DNA of 64,000 nt, taken from contig CALWRB010000054.1 in assembly GCA_944383855.1 (NCBI GenBank), positions 1-64,000 of the forward strand. Direction: 5' to 3'. How positions within the stretch are numbered: the first letter of the stretch is position 1; every line of letters starts with the position of its first letter. Position numbers and translations under genes: made by a program. This document shows positions 53,360 through 61,427 of this stretch, one piece after another. The notes under the pieces were generated by a model that was not told the origin of the DNA, ran no database searches, and was given only the letters and a program-made list of their open reading frames with translations. This DNA is from an uncultured Lachnospiraceae bacterium (GTDB lineage Bacteria > Bacillota > Clostridia > Lachnospirales > Anaerotignaceae).

Positions 53360-54166
53360 ATGGAGAAACAGAAATTGAATATTGTACTGGCAGATAAAGA
53401 CGGTTTTTATCTGCAAAAATTAAAGACGTCTTTGGAACGCAAAGGCAGGCTGCAGGTAGTTGGTTTAGCGGATAATGGAATCCAGGCAATGGAACTGATC
53501 CGCCGTACGAAACCGGATGTAGTGGTGATGGATATTTTATTGGGTGAAAGGGACGGATTCTGGGTGCTGGAGCAGATGCAAAAAGAAGGAGTCGCTACGG
53601 TCAGCATTATGGTTTCCGCCATCGTTGCAGAGCGCATGGTGCGTCAGGCAATGCAGCTTGGTGCAAGTTATTTTATGGCAAAGCCGATTCAAGGGGATCT
53701 GCTGCTGCAAAGAATCAGCCAGTTAAGTGATTATGATACGGCTATTGTCGAGGAAGTGCGTGTGCAGGAAGTAGATCGTCTGTTGCCGGAGGCAAGCGGA
53801 ACGAAAGAGCATTTGGAGGCGGAGATTTCAGCGGTGCTGAGCAAGATGGGGATTCCTGCCAGCATTAAGGGGTATCATTATATCAGAAAAGCGGTGATGA
53901 TGTCGGTGGAAGACGAGTCTGTTTTGGTCGGCATCACAAAAGGATTGTATCCGGATATCGCAAAGCTCTACAAGACCTCTGCCAGCAAAGTAGAGAGAGC
54001 TATTCGCCATGCGATTGAAAGCGCATGGAAGAAAAACGGACAGCAGGTTTATTTTGAACTGGCAGGTTTTCTGCCGTTAAAAAAGCCGACCAACGGTCAG
54101 TTTATTGCGGCAATATCGGAATACTTTCGTTTATATGCAAAAAAAAAGTCTAACATGATCGCATAA
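53360..54166 (+). CDS. spo0A: Sporulation master regulator Spo0A
   Basis: Response regulator that starts sporulation. The receiver domain (about 6-125) has the phospho-acceptor aspartate at about residue 58 (VVVMDILLGERDG) and the conserved lysine in MAKPI. The C-terminal DNA-binding domain (about 150-265) has IPASIKGYHYIRKAVMMS and YPDIAKLYKTSASKVERAIR. The acidic pair near the N-terminus, normally DD, reads ADKD (residues 11-14), so a lysine replaces the second aspartate, and the switch Thr is a Ser. These are unusual but the fold is otherwise intact. Confidence 0.95.
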   Translation: MEKQKLNIVLADKDGFYLQKLKTSLERKGRLQVVGLADNGIQAMELIRRTKPDVVVMDILLGERDGFWVLEQMQKEGVATVSIMVSAIVAERMVRQAMQLGASYFMAKPIQGDLLLQRISQLSDYDTAIVEEVRVQEVDRLLPEASGTKEHLEAEISAVLSKMGIPASIKGYHYIRKAVMMSVEDESVLVGITKGLYPDIAKLYKTSASKVERAIRHAIESAWKKNGQQVYFELAGFLPLKKPTNGQFIAAISEYFRLYAKKKSNMIA

Positions 54167-54229
54167 GAATTACAAAAAAATAAGATACAAAAGGAAGCCT
54201 GATTTCGGACAAGAAAATACCTTACGACA

Positions 54230-54269
54230 AAAAACGGTATGCACAATTTAACGGTGCATATCGTTTTTA
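54230..54269 (+). terminator. Terminator of spo0A
   Basis: ACGGTATGCAC (54234-54244) pairs with GTGCATATCGT (54254-54264), one G-U pair, followed by TTTTATATTTT. Confidence 0.85.
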
Positions 54270-54331
54270 TATTTTGTGTGAAACGAAGTAATGGGAAAAT
54301 ACAAAAAAACGAATCATTTTTATGAAATTCT

Positions 54332-54360
54332 TTGACAATTTTCGAAAGCGGGACTACAAT
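54332..54360 (+). promoter_or_regulatory. Promoter of the aminotransferase at 54416
   Basis: TTGACA (54332-54337), 17-base spacer, TACAAT (54355-54360). Near consensus. Confidence 0.85.
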
Positions 54361-54415
54361 GAAAAAGGTAAATCTGCCCCGAAAGATGAATGGGTAAAGA
54401 GAGGATGAAAAAAAC

Positions 54416-55612
54416 ATGGAATTGTCAAGAAAAGCAATGAGTATTCGCCCTTCCACAACAATCGAGATTTCTTCCAAAGCAGCACAGATGAAAGCGGACG
54501 GTTTGGATGTAGTCAGCTTTGGTGCGGGTGAGCCGGATTTTGATACACCTGCGCATATCTGCCAGGCTGCGATCGATGCGATCCATAACGGAAAAACACG
54601 TTATACTCCTGCAGCGGGAACGACTGCACTCAGAGAAGCGGTTTGCCGTAAATTCAAACGTGACAATGGTCTGGATTATACATTTTCGCAAGTTGTGATC
54701 AGCAACGGCGGAAAACACGCGCTGATGAATGTATTTATGGCGATCTTAAACGAAGGGGACGAAGTGATTATCCCTGCGCCTTACTGGCTGAGCTATTCCG
54801 AAATGGTAAAAATCGCCGGAGGTACACCTGTCATCATTCACACCAAAAAGGAAAACGGCTATATGGTAACAAAAGAAGAACTGGAGCAGGCTTATACGGA
54901 AAAAACAAAGGCTTTTGTGATGACAAGTCCTTCTAACCCCACCGGAATGATTTCTTCTTTGGAAGATCTGCAGATGATCGCGGACTTTGCGGTGAAACAT
55001 GATATCCTGGTGGTTTCTGATGAAATTTACGAAAAATTGATTTATGATGAAGGCAAACGCCACATCAGCATTGCTTCTTTGGGTCAGGAAATCTATGACC
55101 GTACAATCGTGGTGAACGGTGTTGCAAAGACATATGCCATGACAGGCTGGAGAATCGGTTATGCAGCTGCGCCTTTGGCGATCGCAAAACTGATGAGCGC
55201 ACTGCAGTCCCATATGACATCGAACCCCAACTCCATCGCGCAGGAAGCGACGATTGCCGCTTTGGACGGATCTCAAGAGTGTGTGGTTGAGATGTGTAAG
55301 CAATTCAAAGCCCGCAGAGATTATATTTATGAGAGGGAAGAAGCCATTCCTATGCTCAGTGCACTGAAACCGGAAGGCGCTTTTTACCTGTTTGTAGATG
55401 TATCCGGAACATACGGTAAGAGCTATCAGGGCAAAGAAATTCACTCCGCCGCGGACTTTGCAAAAATCTTGTTAGAGGAAAAATATGTAGCAGTTATCCC
55501 TTGTGCGGATTTTGGTATGCCGGATCATATCCGTCTGTCCTATGCAACCAGCATGGAACAGATCCAAAAAGGTATGGACCGTATTGAGCAGATGGTCAAA
55601 GAGTTGGTATAA
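54416..55612 (+). CDS. Aspartate aminotransferase-type class I aminotransferase
   Basis: A 398-residue PLP enzyme of the AspC/AspB Ib subgroup. FGAGEPDFDTP (about 36-46), SNPTGMI, SDEIYEKLIY and the Schiff-base lysine in VNGVAKTYAMTGWRIGY (about 225-241) define it. The family transfers the amino group of aspartate to 2-oxoglutarate, though some members prefer aromatic or prephenate substrates. AGAGGATG precedes the ATG. It has its own strong promoter and a terminator after it, so it is probably a single-gene unit. Confidence 0.9.
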   Translation: MELSRKAMSIRPSTTIEISSKAAQMKADGLDVVSFGAGEPDFDTPAHICQAAIDAIHNGKTRYTPAAGTTALREAVCRKFKRDNGLDYTFSQVVISNGGKHALMNVFMAILNEGDEVIIPAPYWLSYSEMVKIAGGTPVIIHTKKENGYMVTKEELEQAYTEKTKAFVMTSPSNPTGMISSLEDLQMIADFAVKHDILVVSDEIYEKLIYDEGKRHISIASLGQEIYDRTIVVNGVAKTYAMTGWRIGYAAAPLAIAKLMSALQSHMTSNPNSIAQEATIAALDGSQECVVEMCKQFKARRDYIYEREEAIPMLSALKPEGAFYLFVDVSGTYGKSYQGKEIHSAADFAKILLEEKYVAVIPCADFGMPDHIRLSYATSMEQIQKGMDRIEQMVKELV

Positions 55613-55627
55613 ATATAGCGGAAAAAG

Positions 55628-55663
55628 AGGAATTTATTCTTATTCGGAGTAAATTCCTTTTTT
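55628..55663 (+). terminator. Terminator after the aspartate aminotransferase gene
   Basis: AGGAATTTA (55628-55636) pairs with TAAATTCCT (55650-55658), followed by TTTTTATC. Confidence 0.8.
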
Positions 55664-55686
55664 ATCATCAAGGAGGTTGAACGGAA

Positions 55687-56217
55687 GTGGCATATGAAGT
55701 CTTGGAGCAAAAAACGACATATCAAGGAAAGATTGTAACCATTCAGGAAGATCGTATTCGAATGCCAAACGGAACGGAGGCGGTAAGGGAAACGGTGATC
55801 CGAAAGAAAAATGCGGCAGCGGTGCTTCCGGTGTTACCTGACGGGAAGTTATTGTTTGTCAGACAGTATCGTCATGCTTTCGGCGAGATGATGTTGGAAG
55901 TGCCTGCCGGCGTTATAGAAGAAGGCGAGGACGCACGCAGTGCGATTGCAAGAGAGTTAGAAGAAGAAACAGGAAAAAAGAGCGAGGATATTCATTTTTT
56001 ATGTTGTATGCGTCCGACTGTCGGTTTTTGCAGTGAGCAGATCAGCCTGTTTTTTGCTTTTCATTTGCAGGAAGGGAAACAACATTTTGATGAGGATGAA
56101 TGGATCGAATTGGAAAGCTACAGTTATGAACAGGCACTGGAATTGATTGAAAGCGGAGAAATCACGGACGGCAAGACCATTGCGCTGATATATGCCTACG
56201 GTTGCAGGTATAAATAA
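55687..56217 (+). CDS. nudF: ADP-ribose pyrophosphatase-type NUDIX hydrolase
   Basis: A 176-residue NUDIX enzyme of the ADP-ribose pyrophosphatase group. RQYRHAFGEMMLEVPAGVIE (about 59-78) leads into the Nudix box, ending ARELEEETGKK (about 87-97). The start is GTG at 55687, 10 bases after AAGGAGG (55670-55676); MAYEVLEQKTTYQGKIVTI resembles the family N-terminus. It is followed by spoIIM and xerD, as in B. subtilis nudF-spoIIM-xerD. Confidence 0.9.
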   Translation: MAYEVLEQKTTYQGKIVTIQEDRIRMPNGTEAVRETVIRKKNAAAVLPVLPDGKLLFVRQYRHAFGEMMLEVPAGVIEEGEDARSAIARELEEETGKKSEDIHFLCCMRPTVGFCSEQISLFFAFHLQEGKQHFDEDEWIELESYSYEQALELIESGEITDGKTIALIYAYGCRYK

Positions 56218-56223
56218 AACAGA

Positions 56224-56259
56224 CATGCCATATCTTGGAAATAGGAGGGATATGGCATG
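56224..56259 (+). promoter_or_regulatory. Hairpin enclosing the spoIIM start codon
   Basis: CATGCCATATC (56224-56234) and GATATGGCATG (56249-56259) form a perfect 11-bp stem. The ATG (56257-56259) is the end of the right arm and AGGAGG (56243-56248) lies in the 14-base loop. Translation initiation should require opening of the stem. Confidence 0.8.
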
Positions 56260-56874
56260 GACAGAAAAAAACGAAAGAAAAAACAGACAAGCGGTGAAAA
56301 AAGGCAAATGATTTGGGGGATTCTTTGCCTTTCTTTTTTATGCAGTACAGCCTGCGGCGCAGTGGCGGCAAATTTATCCGCGCAAGAGGCAGCTTCACAG
56401 GTACAATCTTTGATTGCCGCATGGCAGACAGACGGTATGATTGTGACATACGGGGGTACGTTTTTCAAGTATTTGAAGTACTTATTGCTGATCTGGCTGG
56501 GGGGACAGGTTACTCCCGGATTGTTTTTGAGTGTAGGTACATTGCTGTTTCGCGGTGCCTGCCTGGGGTATGCATCGTCTGCGATACTGCTTGCGTTTGG
56601 GAAAAAAGGACTTCTGTTTGCAGCCTCTGCCATTGTGCCGCAAAATTTGTTTTTGGTACCCGCCTATTTGGCAATGACATGGGCAGCACTACGCTACGCG
56701 AACAGAAGACGGCAGGAACGCAGCGGCAAAGACGCACTTTTGCGGGAAAAACGGAAGGATCAGACGGAGTACGTTCTTTTGCTGTTGGGAGGTGTCATAT
56801 TGCTTGCGTTGGGGGCGTTTACGGAAGTTTTGCTGATGGGACAGTGGGTGGAGCGTTTTATCGAAATTTTTTGA
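56257..56874 (+). CDS. spoIIM: Stage II sporulation protein M
   Basis: Membrane protein of the DMP (SpoIID-SpoIIM-SpoIIP) engulfment machine. The 205-residue protein has about four transmembrane helices (about 20-40, 68-95, 112-135, 170-190) and a large central loop. LLLIWLGGQVTPGLFLSVGT and RGACLGYASSAILLAFGKKG followed by AIVPQNLFLVPAY are SpoIIM signatures. It sits between nudF and xerD as expected. The start codon is inside a hairpin. Confidence 0.88.
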   Translation: MDRKKRKKKQTSGEKRQMIWGILCLSFLCSTACGAVAANLSAQEAASQVQSLIAAWQTDGMIVTYGGTFFKYLKYLLLIWLGGQVTPGLFLSVGTLLFRGACLGYASSAILLAFGKKGLLFAASAIVPQNLFLVPAYLAMTWAALRYANRRRQERSGKDALLREKRKDQTEYVLLLLGGVILLALGAFTEVLLMGQWVERFIEIF

Positions 56875-56986
56875 TATTTGTGTCCGTTTGTGGAGAGAAT
56901 ATGACAAAATTATGGGCTTTCGGGCGGTAAATAGATGATTATTTATGAAAAAAATAACCAAAAATATGAATTTTACGCAAAAAATA

Positions 56987-57015
56987 TCGACAACCGATTG
57001 TAAAATGCTTATAAT
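56987..57015 (+). promoter_or_regulatory. Promoter of xerD
   Basis: TCGACA (56987-56992), 17-base spacer, TATAAT (57010-57015). Confidence 0.75.
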
Positions 57016-57060
57016 ATTTTATTATGAAATATGGGGATCGTTGTAAAAAGAGGGGTTAGT

Positions 57061-57945
57061 ATGCGGCAAAGCATTCAGGATTTTACCAATTATCTGAAAG
57101 ATGTAAAAAGTTCATCGGAAAACACGGTGCTGTCTTATCGTCGTGATCTGAAGGGGTTTTGCAATTTTTTGGAAAGTTGCGGAATCAAAGAGGTAAGGCA
57201 GATCAATCGTACCAATGTGATGGCTTATGTATACGAACTGCAGCGTCAGAAAAAAGCAAGCGCTACAGTTTCCCGCAATATTGCTTCGATCCGTTCTTTC
57301 TTTCAGTTTTTGCTGCGGAAAGGAACTGTATATGATAATCCTGCCTTGGACCTTGAAATGCCCAAAGTGGAAAAAAAGATGCCGGAGATCATGACATTGC
57401 AAGAGGTGGAGCGATTACTGGAACAGCCGGATACCTCCGAAGTCAAGGGAATACGGGATAAAGCAATGTTGGAATTGCTGTATGCAACAGGTATTCGTGT
57501 GACAGAACTGGTTTCTTTGCGTGTTGCGGACATCAACCTGCCGTTGGAATATATTCGTTGCGAAAACGGCGAGCGCAGTCGCATGATTCCACTGGGGGCA
57601 CCCGCCAGAGAAGCGTTACGCAATTATTTGGATCACAGCAGGAGCAAAATGGTGAAGGACCCTGCGGAAGAAAGGTTGTTTGTCAACTGTAGCGGTACAC
57701 CTATGACCAGACAGGGCTTCTGGAAGCTGATCAAACTCTATGGGAAAAAGGCGGGCATTCAGGAGGAGATCACGCCGCATATGCTGCGGCATTCTTTTGC
57801 GGTACATTTGATCGAAAATGGCGCAGACCTGCAGTCTGTGCAGGAAATGTTAGGACACTCTGATATTTCTACTACACAGATCTATACGAAGATGCAGCAT
57901 AATAAATTAAAGTCTGTCTATTCGAAAACGCATCCAAGAGCGTAA
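57061..57945 (+). CDS. xerD: Tyrosine recombinase XerD-like
   Basis: Resolves chromosome dimers at dif with XerC, or acts alone. The 294-residue protein has an N-terminal SAM-like domain (about 1-90) and a catalytic domain with arginine in ATGIRVTELVSL, histidine and arginine in HMLRHSFAVHLI, histidine in LGHSDISTTQIY and the nucleophile tyrosine in that last segment. It sits after spoIIM, the chromosomal xerD position, with no att site or phage gene nearby, so it is a housekeeping recombinase and not an element integrase. ATG 57061 follows AGAGGGG. Confidence 0.92.
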   Translation: MRQSIQDFTNYLKDVKSSSENTVLSYRRDLKGFCNFLESCGIKEVRQINRTNVMAYVYELQRQKKASATVSRNIASIRSFFQFLLRKGTVYDNPALDLEMPKVEKKMPEIMTLQEVERLLEQPDTSEVKGIRDKAMLELLYATGIRVTELVSLRVADINLPLEYIRCENGERSRMIPLGAPAREALRNYLDHSRSKMVKDPAEERLFVNCSGTPMTRQGFWKLIKLYGKKAGIQEEITPHMLRHSFAVHLIENGADLQSVQEMLGHSDISTTQIYTKMQHNKLKSVYSKTHPRA

Positions 57946-57975
57946 TGAGGAAATGAAATTATCCATTTAAAAAAT

Positions 57976-58020
57976 AAACAGATATTTTCCGATATCTTAA
58001 CGGAGGGTATCTGTTTTTTT
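57976..58020 (+). terminator. Terminator of xerD
   Basis: AAACAGATA (57976-57984) pairs with TATCTGTTT (58008-58016), with an inner TCCG/CGGA pair, followed by TTTT. Confidence 0.85.
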
Positions 58021-58037
58021 ATACCGCAAATTTTAAG

Positions 58038-58070
58038 CAAAAAAATCCCCCACGGAAAATTCCGTGAGGG
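58038..58070 (-). terminator. Terminator of the PfpI gene
   Basis: On the minus strand, CCCTCACGGAA (58070-58060) pairs with TTCCGTGGGGG (58057-58047), one wobble pair, followed by TTTTTTT. Confidence 0.8.
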
Positions 58071-58109
58071 AAAAGCGATTCATAAGATGTATTTTGCGCA
58101 AGTCGAAAA

Positions 58110-58688
58110 TCAGATCTCGATTTTTGCGCCCATCAGTTTTACAAATTCTGCAACGATGGCAGAGTCGCCGGGCCATGCGGGAGCAGTTACCAGATTGCCG
58201 TCAACAACAGCTTTGTCTGCATCGACTGCGATGTATTCGCCGCCTGCCAGGGTAATGTCGGGACCAACAGCAGGGTATGCGGTTGCTTTTTTGCCTTTCA
58301 GTACGTTGGCAGCTGTCAGGATCTGAGGTCCGTGGCAAATAGCGGCAACGGGCTTATTTGCAGCAAAAAATTCCTGTACGATTTCGATCACTCTGGGAGT
58401 CAGACGCAGATATTCGGGAGAACGACCACCTGTGATGAAAAGACCTTCATAGTCTGCGGTGTTAACAGCATCAAAATCTGCGGTCAGAGCAAAGTTATGT
58501 CCTCTTTTTTCAGAATAGGTCTGTTCACCTTCAAAATCATGGATCGCAGTACGAATGATGTCACCAGCTTTTTTATCGGGGCAAACCGCATCAACCTGAT
58601 AACCTAACATCTGCATTGCCTGGAAAGGTACCATGGTTTCATAATCTTCTGTGAAATCCCCGGCCAGCATCAAAACTTTTTTAGCCAT
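58110..58688 (-). CDS. DJ-1/PfpI family protein
   Basis: A 192-residue protein of the class I glutamine amidotransferase-like PfpI/DJ-1 superfamily. [17 protein letters not shown] near the start holds the conserved acidic residue, the nucleophile cysteine is in [10 protein letters not shown] (about 115-124) with the adjacent histidine, and [12 protein letters not shown]-like positions follow the family. These enzymes act in glyoxal detoxification or protein deglycation, or as chaperones; which one is unknown. GGAGGAG lies before the ATG on the minus strand. A structured RNA candidate lies upstream. Confidence 0.9.
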   Translation of the reverse strand: MAKKVLMLAGDFTEDYETMVPFQAMQMLGYQVDAVCPDKKAGDIIRTAIHDFEGEQTYSEKRGHNFALTADFDAVNTADYEGLFITGGRSPEYLRLTPRVIEIVQEFFAANKPVAAICHGPQILTAANVLKGKKATAYPAVGPDITLAGGEYIAVDADKAVVDGNLVTAPAWPGDSAIVAEFVKLMGAKIEI

Positions 58689-58828
58689 AATAAACTCCTC
58701 CTTTGTGATATGTTATAATGAATATAATACAGGGTATATCCCGTAAAATGAATACACCGGATTACTTCTTTATTATATCCTTTTGGATAACGAAAGGCAA
58801 TAGTATTGCGGAATTATCCTGACGAAAT

Positions 58829-58940
58829 ACAAAAAAAAGAGAAAGGTGTGCGGCCTTTCTCCTTTGAGGAGCCCGTCTGTTGGGACGGGAAAATGAGGTG
58901 CGGCGATCGGTCAAAGATCGCTTTTGTTGGATATATTATA
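58829..58940 (-). ncRNA. Candidate structured leader or small RNA upstream of the PfpI gene
   Basis: Minus strand order: TATAAT (complement of 58935-58940); a hairpin GCGATC/GATCGC (58903-58921); a hairpin CCCGTC/GACGGG (58872-58889); CTCC-N5-GGAG (58868-58856 region); and a terminator GAGAAAGG/CCTTTCTC (58839-58861) followed by U8. The CTCC-GGAG pair would compete with the terminator for three bases. It reads as an attenuator or a 100-base small RNA. The -35 is weak. No known riboswitch was recognised. The 58689-58828 stretch otherwise holds no gene. Confidence 0.55.
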
Positions 58941-58984
58941 TAAAAACAGTTTCCGGAATGCGAGAAAAATCACAAAAAATATGT

Positions 58985-59013
58985 TTGATTTTTAAACACT
59001 GCGAGGTTATAAT
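58985..59013 (+). promoter_or_regulatory. Promoter of the PrpR-like regulator
   Basis: TTGATT (58985-58990), 17-base spacer, TATAAT (59008-59013). It is divergent from the minus-strand RNA promoter, with which its upstream region overlaps. Confidence 0.75.
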
Positions 59014-59075
59014 ATTTTAAAGGAGAAAAAACGACAAAAAATGTTTATATATAGAACAAGAACCGGAGGAAAAAG

Positions 59076-60866
59076 ATGTATCATATTTTGGTAATTGCAC
59101 CTTATGAAGGTTTTGGCGGTTTATTTCAACAGGCGGCAAGCAGATATCCGCAGTTGCATTTGGATTTATACACGGCTCCTTTAGAGGAAGCGGTCAGCCT
59201 TGTGCAGGAGTTGGATATGCGGCGCTACGATGCTGTGGTGTCCAGAGGAAGGACGGTGGAGCTGCTGCGCGGTGTTTTGAGCAAGCCGATCATTGATGTC
59301 AATTTTTCCGCATTCGATATTTTGCGAAGCCTGCGTCTGGCAAATTACAGCAGTCAAAAACAGATGGCAATGATCAGTTTTTTTGAATTGCAGGACAATG
59401 CCAAGAAGCTTTGCGAACTGTTAGAATATGAAAAAGAAGTGCATTTTCCGCCTTGCGCAGCAGATATGACGGAAATGAAGGAGCAGGTCGAGCAGCTGTA
59501 TGATAAGGGGATCCGTTTGTTTATTGGGGACGGACCTTCCATGCATATGGCAAAAGAACTGGGGGCGGAAACGGTTTTGATCACTTCCGGAACGGAAAGC
59601 GTGGAAAATGCGCTGTTGGAAGTTTTTAGCGTTTGCAAGAGTTTACAGGAAATCCGGGAACAGCATCAGCTGTTTTTTCAGATGGTAGAAAATACGGATA
59701 TTCCGTTTTTGGTATTTGACGAGGCAGGAAGCATTATCTACCAAAATACGGCTTTCGCCAAAAGCAAAAAACAGCTGCAGGACTTGGTAACGGCGAACCT
59801 GCAGCGGATCCTTCGGCAAAAGGAAAAGCAGTTTTTTATCAATCAAGGGGAAATTGCCTGTCGGATCCACAGCTTTTCCATGCAGGTAGGGGTGCATAGT
59901 TATTATGTTTGCAGAATACAACCGGTATTGCCCCGTATGCAAAAGAGTGCTGTTTGTTACGAATGGTTGAGTATGCAGCAGGTTTTGGACGATGCGGAGC
60001 TGATTTCGCACAGCACGACGTTATGCGGAATCAAGCAGAGGCTGAATACTCCGCCGTATGAAAAAATACCGATTTTGCTATATGGAAGGGAAAACGGTGC
60101 GTTGCTGGAGATGGCAAAAGCAATCTACAGTGCAAGTCGTTGGAGAGAGCAGCCGCTGATCATCGTAGATTGTATGCTGATGCATGAAAAAACACTGCAG
60201 CAATTATTCGGGGATGAGTTTTCGCCTTTGACGGAAGTAGGATATACGATTTTTTTCCATCGAATCGAGGCACTGCCGCTGCTGCTGCAAAAGAAACTCT
60301 GCGCGGCGATAGAAGATACCGCGTTGTCGCTGCGGCATCGGGTGATGGCTTCTTTTTGTGGAAACATGCAAGAATCACTCCGAAACGGCACTTTTTGGGG
60401 CAGATTGTATCATTTGATGGCATCTTCTCCGGTGGGTGTGCCTGCGCTGCGGGAGATCGAGGACGAGATCGCTCCTTTGGCGGGGGCGTATTTGGAGCAG
60501 CTCAATCGCAGTATGCCGATACAAGTTGCCGGATTTGAAAGCGGAGCGCTGCAATGCCTGCGTCAGTATGACTGGCCGGGAGATCTGGTACAGCTGCGTC
60601 AGGTGATCCGGGAATGTGCGCTGGTGACAGAAGGGGAACTGATCAAAGAAGAAACCGTGCAAAGGATCTTACAGGAAGGGCGAAGCGAATCTCAGGCAAA
60701 ACCCAGTTTTCCTTTTAATCTGAACCGTACGTTAGATGAAATCGATCAGGAGATCATTCGTATGGTATTGGAAGAAGAAAATATGAATCGCAGCAAAACA
60801 GCGAAGCGATTGGGGATCAGCAGAAGTACGCTTTGGAAGAAATTAAACGAAACGGCAATGCCGTAA
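59076..60866 (+). CDS. PrpR-type regulator with degenerate sigma-54 activator domain
   Basis: A 596-residue regulator. Residues 1 to about 190 match the PrpR N-terminal sensor (VIAPYEGFGGLFQ, AVVSRGRTVELLR), then a PAS-like domain (about 200-300), an AAA+ domain related to NtrC (about 320-530) and a Fis-type helix-turn-helix (about 555-596, NRSKTAKRLGISRSTLWKKL). The AAA+ domain has lost its key motifs: Walker A reads GRENGALL, the Walker B position reads FFHR, and the GAFTGA loop is absent. It probably regulates sigma-A promoters rather than activating sigma-54. It has its own promoter; targets are unknown. Confidence 0.85.
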   Translation: MYHILVIAPYEGFGGLFQQAASRYPQLHLDLYTAPLEEAVSLVQELDMRRYDAVVSRGRTVELLRGVLSKPIIDVNFSAFDILRSLRLANYSSQKQMAMISFFELQDNAKKLCELLEYEKEVHFPPCAADMTEMKEQVEQLYDKGIRLFIGDGPSMHMAKELGAETVLITSGTESVENALLEVFSVCKSLQEIREQHQLFFQMVENTDIPFLVFDEAGSIIYQNTAFAKSKKQLQDLVTANLQRILRQKEKQFFINQGEIACRIHSFSMQVGVHSYYVCRIQPVLPRMQKSAVCYEWLSMQQVLDDAELISHSTTLCGIKQRLNTPPYEKIPILLYGRENGALLEMAKAIYSASRWREQPLIIVDCMLMHEKTLQQLFGDEFSPLTEVGYTIFFHRIEALPLLLQKKLCAAIEDTALSLRHRVMASFCGNMQESLRNGTFWGRLYHLMASSPVGVPALREIEDEIAPLAGAYLEQLNRSMPIQVAGFESGALQCLRQYDWPGDLVQLRQVIRECALVTEGELIKEETVQRILQEGRSESQAKPSFPFNLNRTLDEIDQEIIRMVLEEENMNRSKTAKRLGISRSTLWKKLNETAMP

Positions 60867-60926
60867 AAATTTATGTTTGATACGGCAGTGGGCAAAAGAT
60901 GTTTTTTGCTGTAAGAAGGTGATGGA

Positions 60927-61427
60927 TTGCAGGACTTTGAGCGGTTGTATCGAGAATATTATGAAAAAGTATATGCGTTTTTGTACCGGCTCAGTTCCGA
61001 TGCCGCGATAGCAGAAGATCTTGCGCAGGAAACGTTTTTGCAGGCATATACTTCTTTCCATCGTTTCCGAGGAGAATGTCATGTTTTGACATGGCTGATT
61101 TCCATTGGAAAACACCAATATTTTCGATATTTGAGAAAACATAAGAAAAATCTTTCCTTTGCGAATCTGGAAATTTTAAGTCAGTTATATGCAGATGTGC
61201 CGGAACCGGAAGATTATATGACCAAACGCCATGTAAAAGAAACGGTTCGGCGTGTGGTAGATGAGATACCGAAGAAATATAAAGATGTGATCACGCTGCG
61301 CGTGTATGCACAGCTGCCGTTTTCACAGGTGGCATTGGCGCTGGGGATCAGTGAAAATTCAGCAAAGGTAATCTATTTTCGGGCGAAAAAAATGCTTGTG
61401 GAGGAGTTGAAACATGAGTTATTGTGA
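60927..61427 (+). CDS. ECF-type sigma factor
   Basis: A 166-residue sigma-70 family factor of the extracytoplasmic function type. Region 2 (about 5-75) has LAQETFLQAYTSFHRFRG and region 4 (about 110-160) has IPKKYKDVITLRVYAQLPF and the helix-turn-helix VALALGISENSAKVIYFRAK. The start is TTG at 60927, 7 bases after AAGG (60916-60919); no better in-frame start exists. It overlaps the next gene, a putative anti-sigma factor, by 14 bases. The signal and target promoter are unknown. Confidence 0.88.
   Translation: MQDFERLYREYYEKVYAFLYRLSSDAAIAEDLAQETFLQAYTSFHRFRGECHVLTWLISIGKHQYFRYLRKHKKNLSFANLEILSQLYADVPEPEDYMTKRHVKETVRRVVDEIPKKYKDVITLRVYAQLPFSQVALALGISENSAKVIYFRAKKMLVEELKHELL

Noticed and set aside
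57061-57945. Tyrosine recombinase as a mobile-element integrase
   Set aside because: It lies in the conserved nudF-spoIIM-xerD order with no attachment site, tRNA or phage genes nearby.
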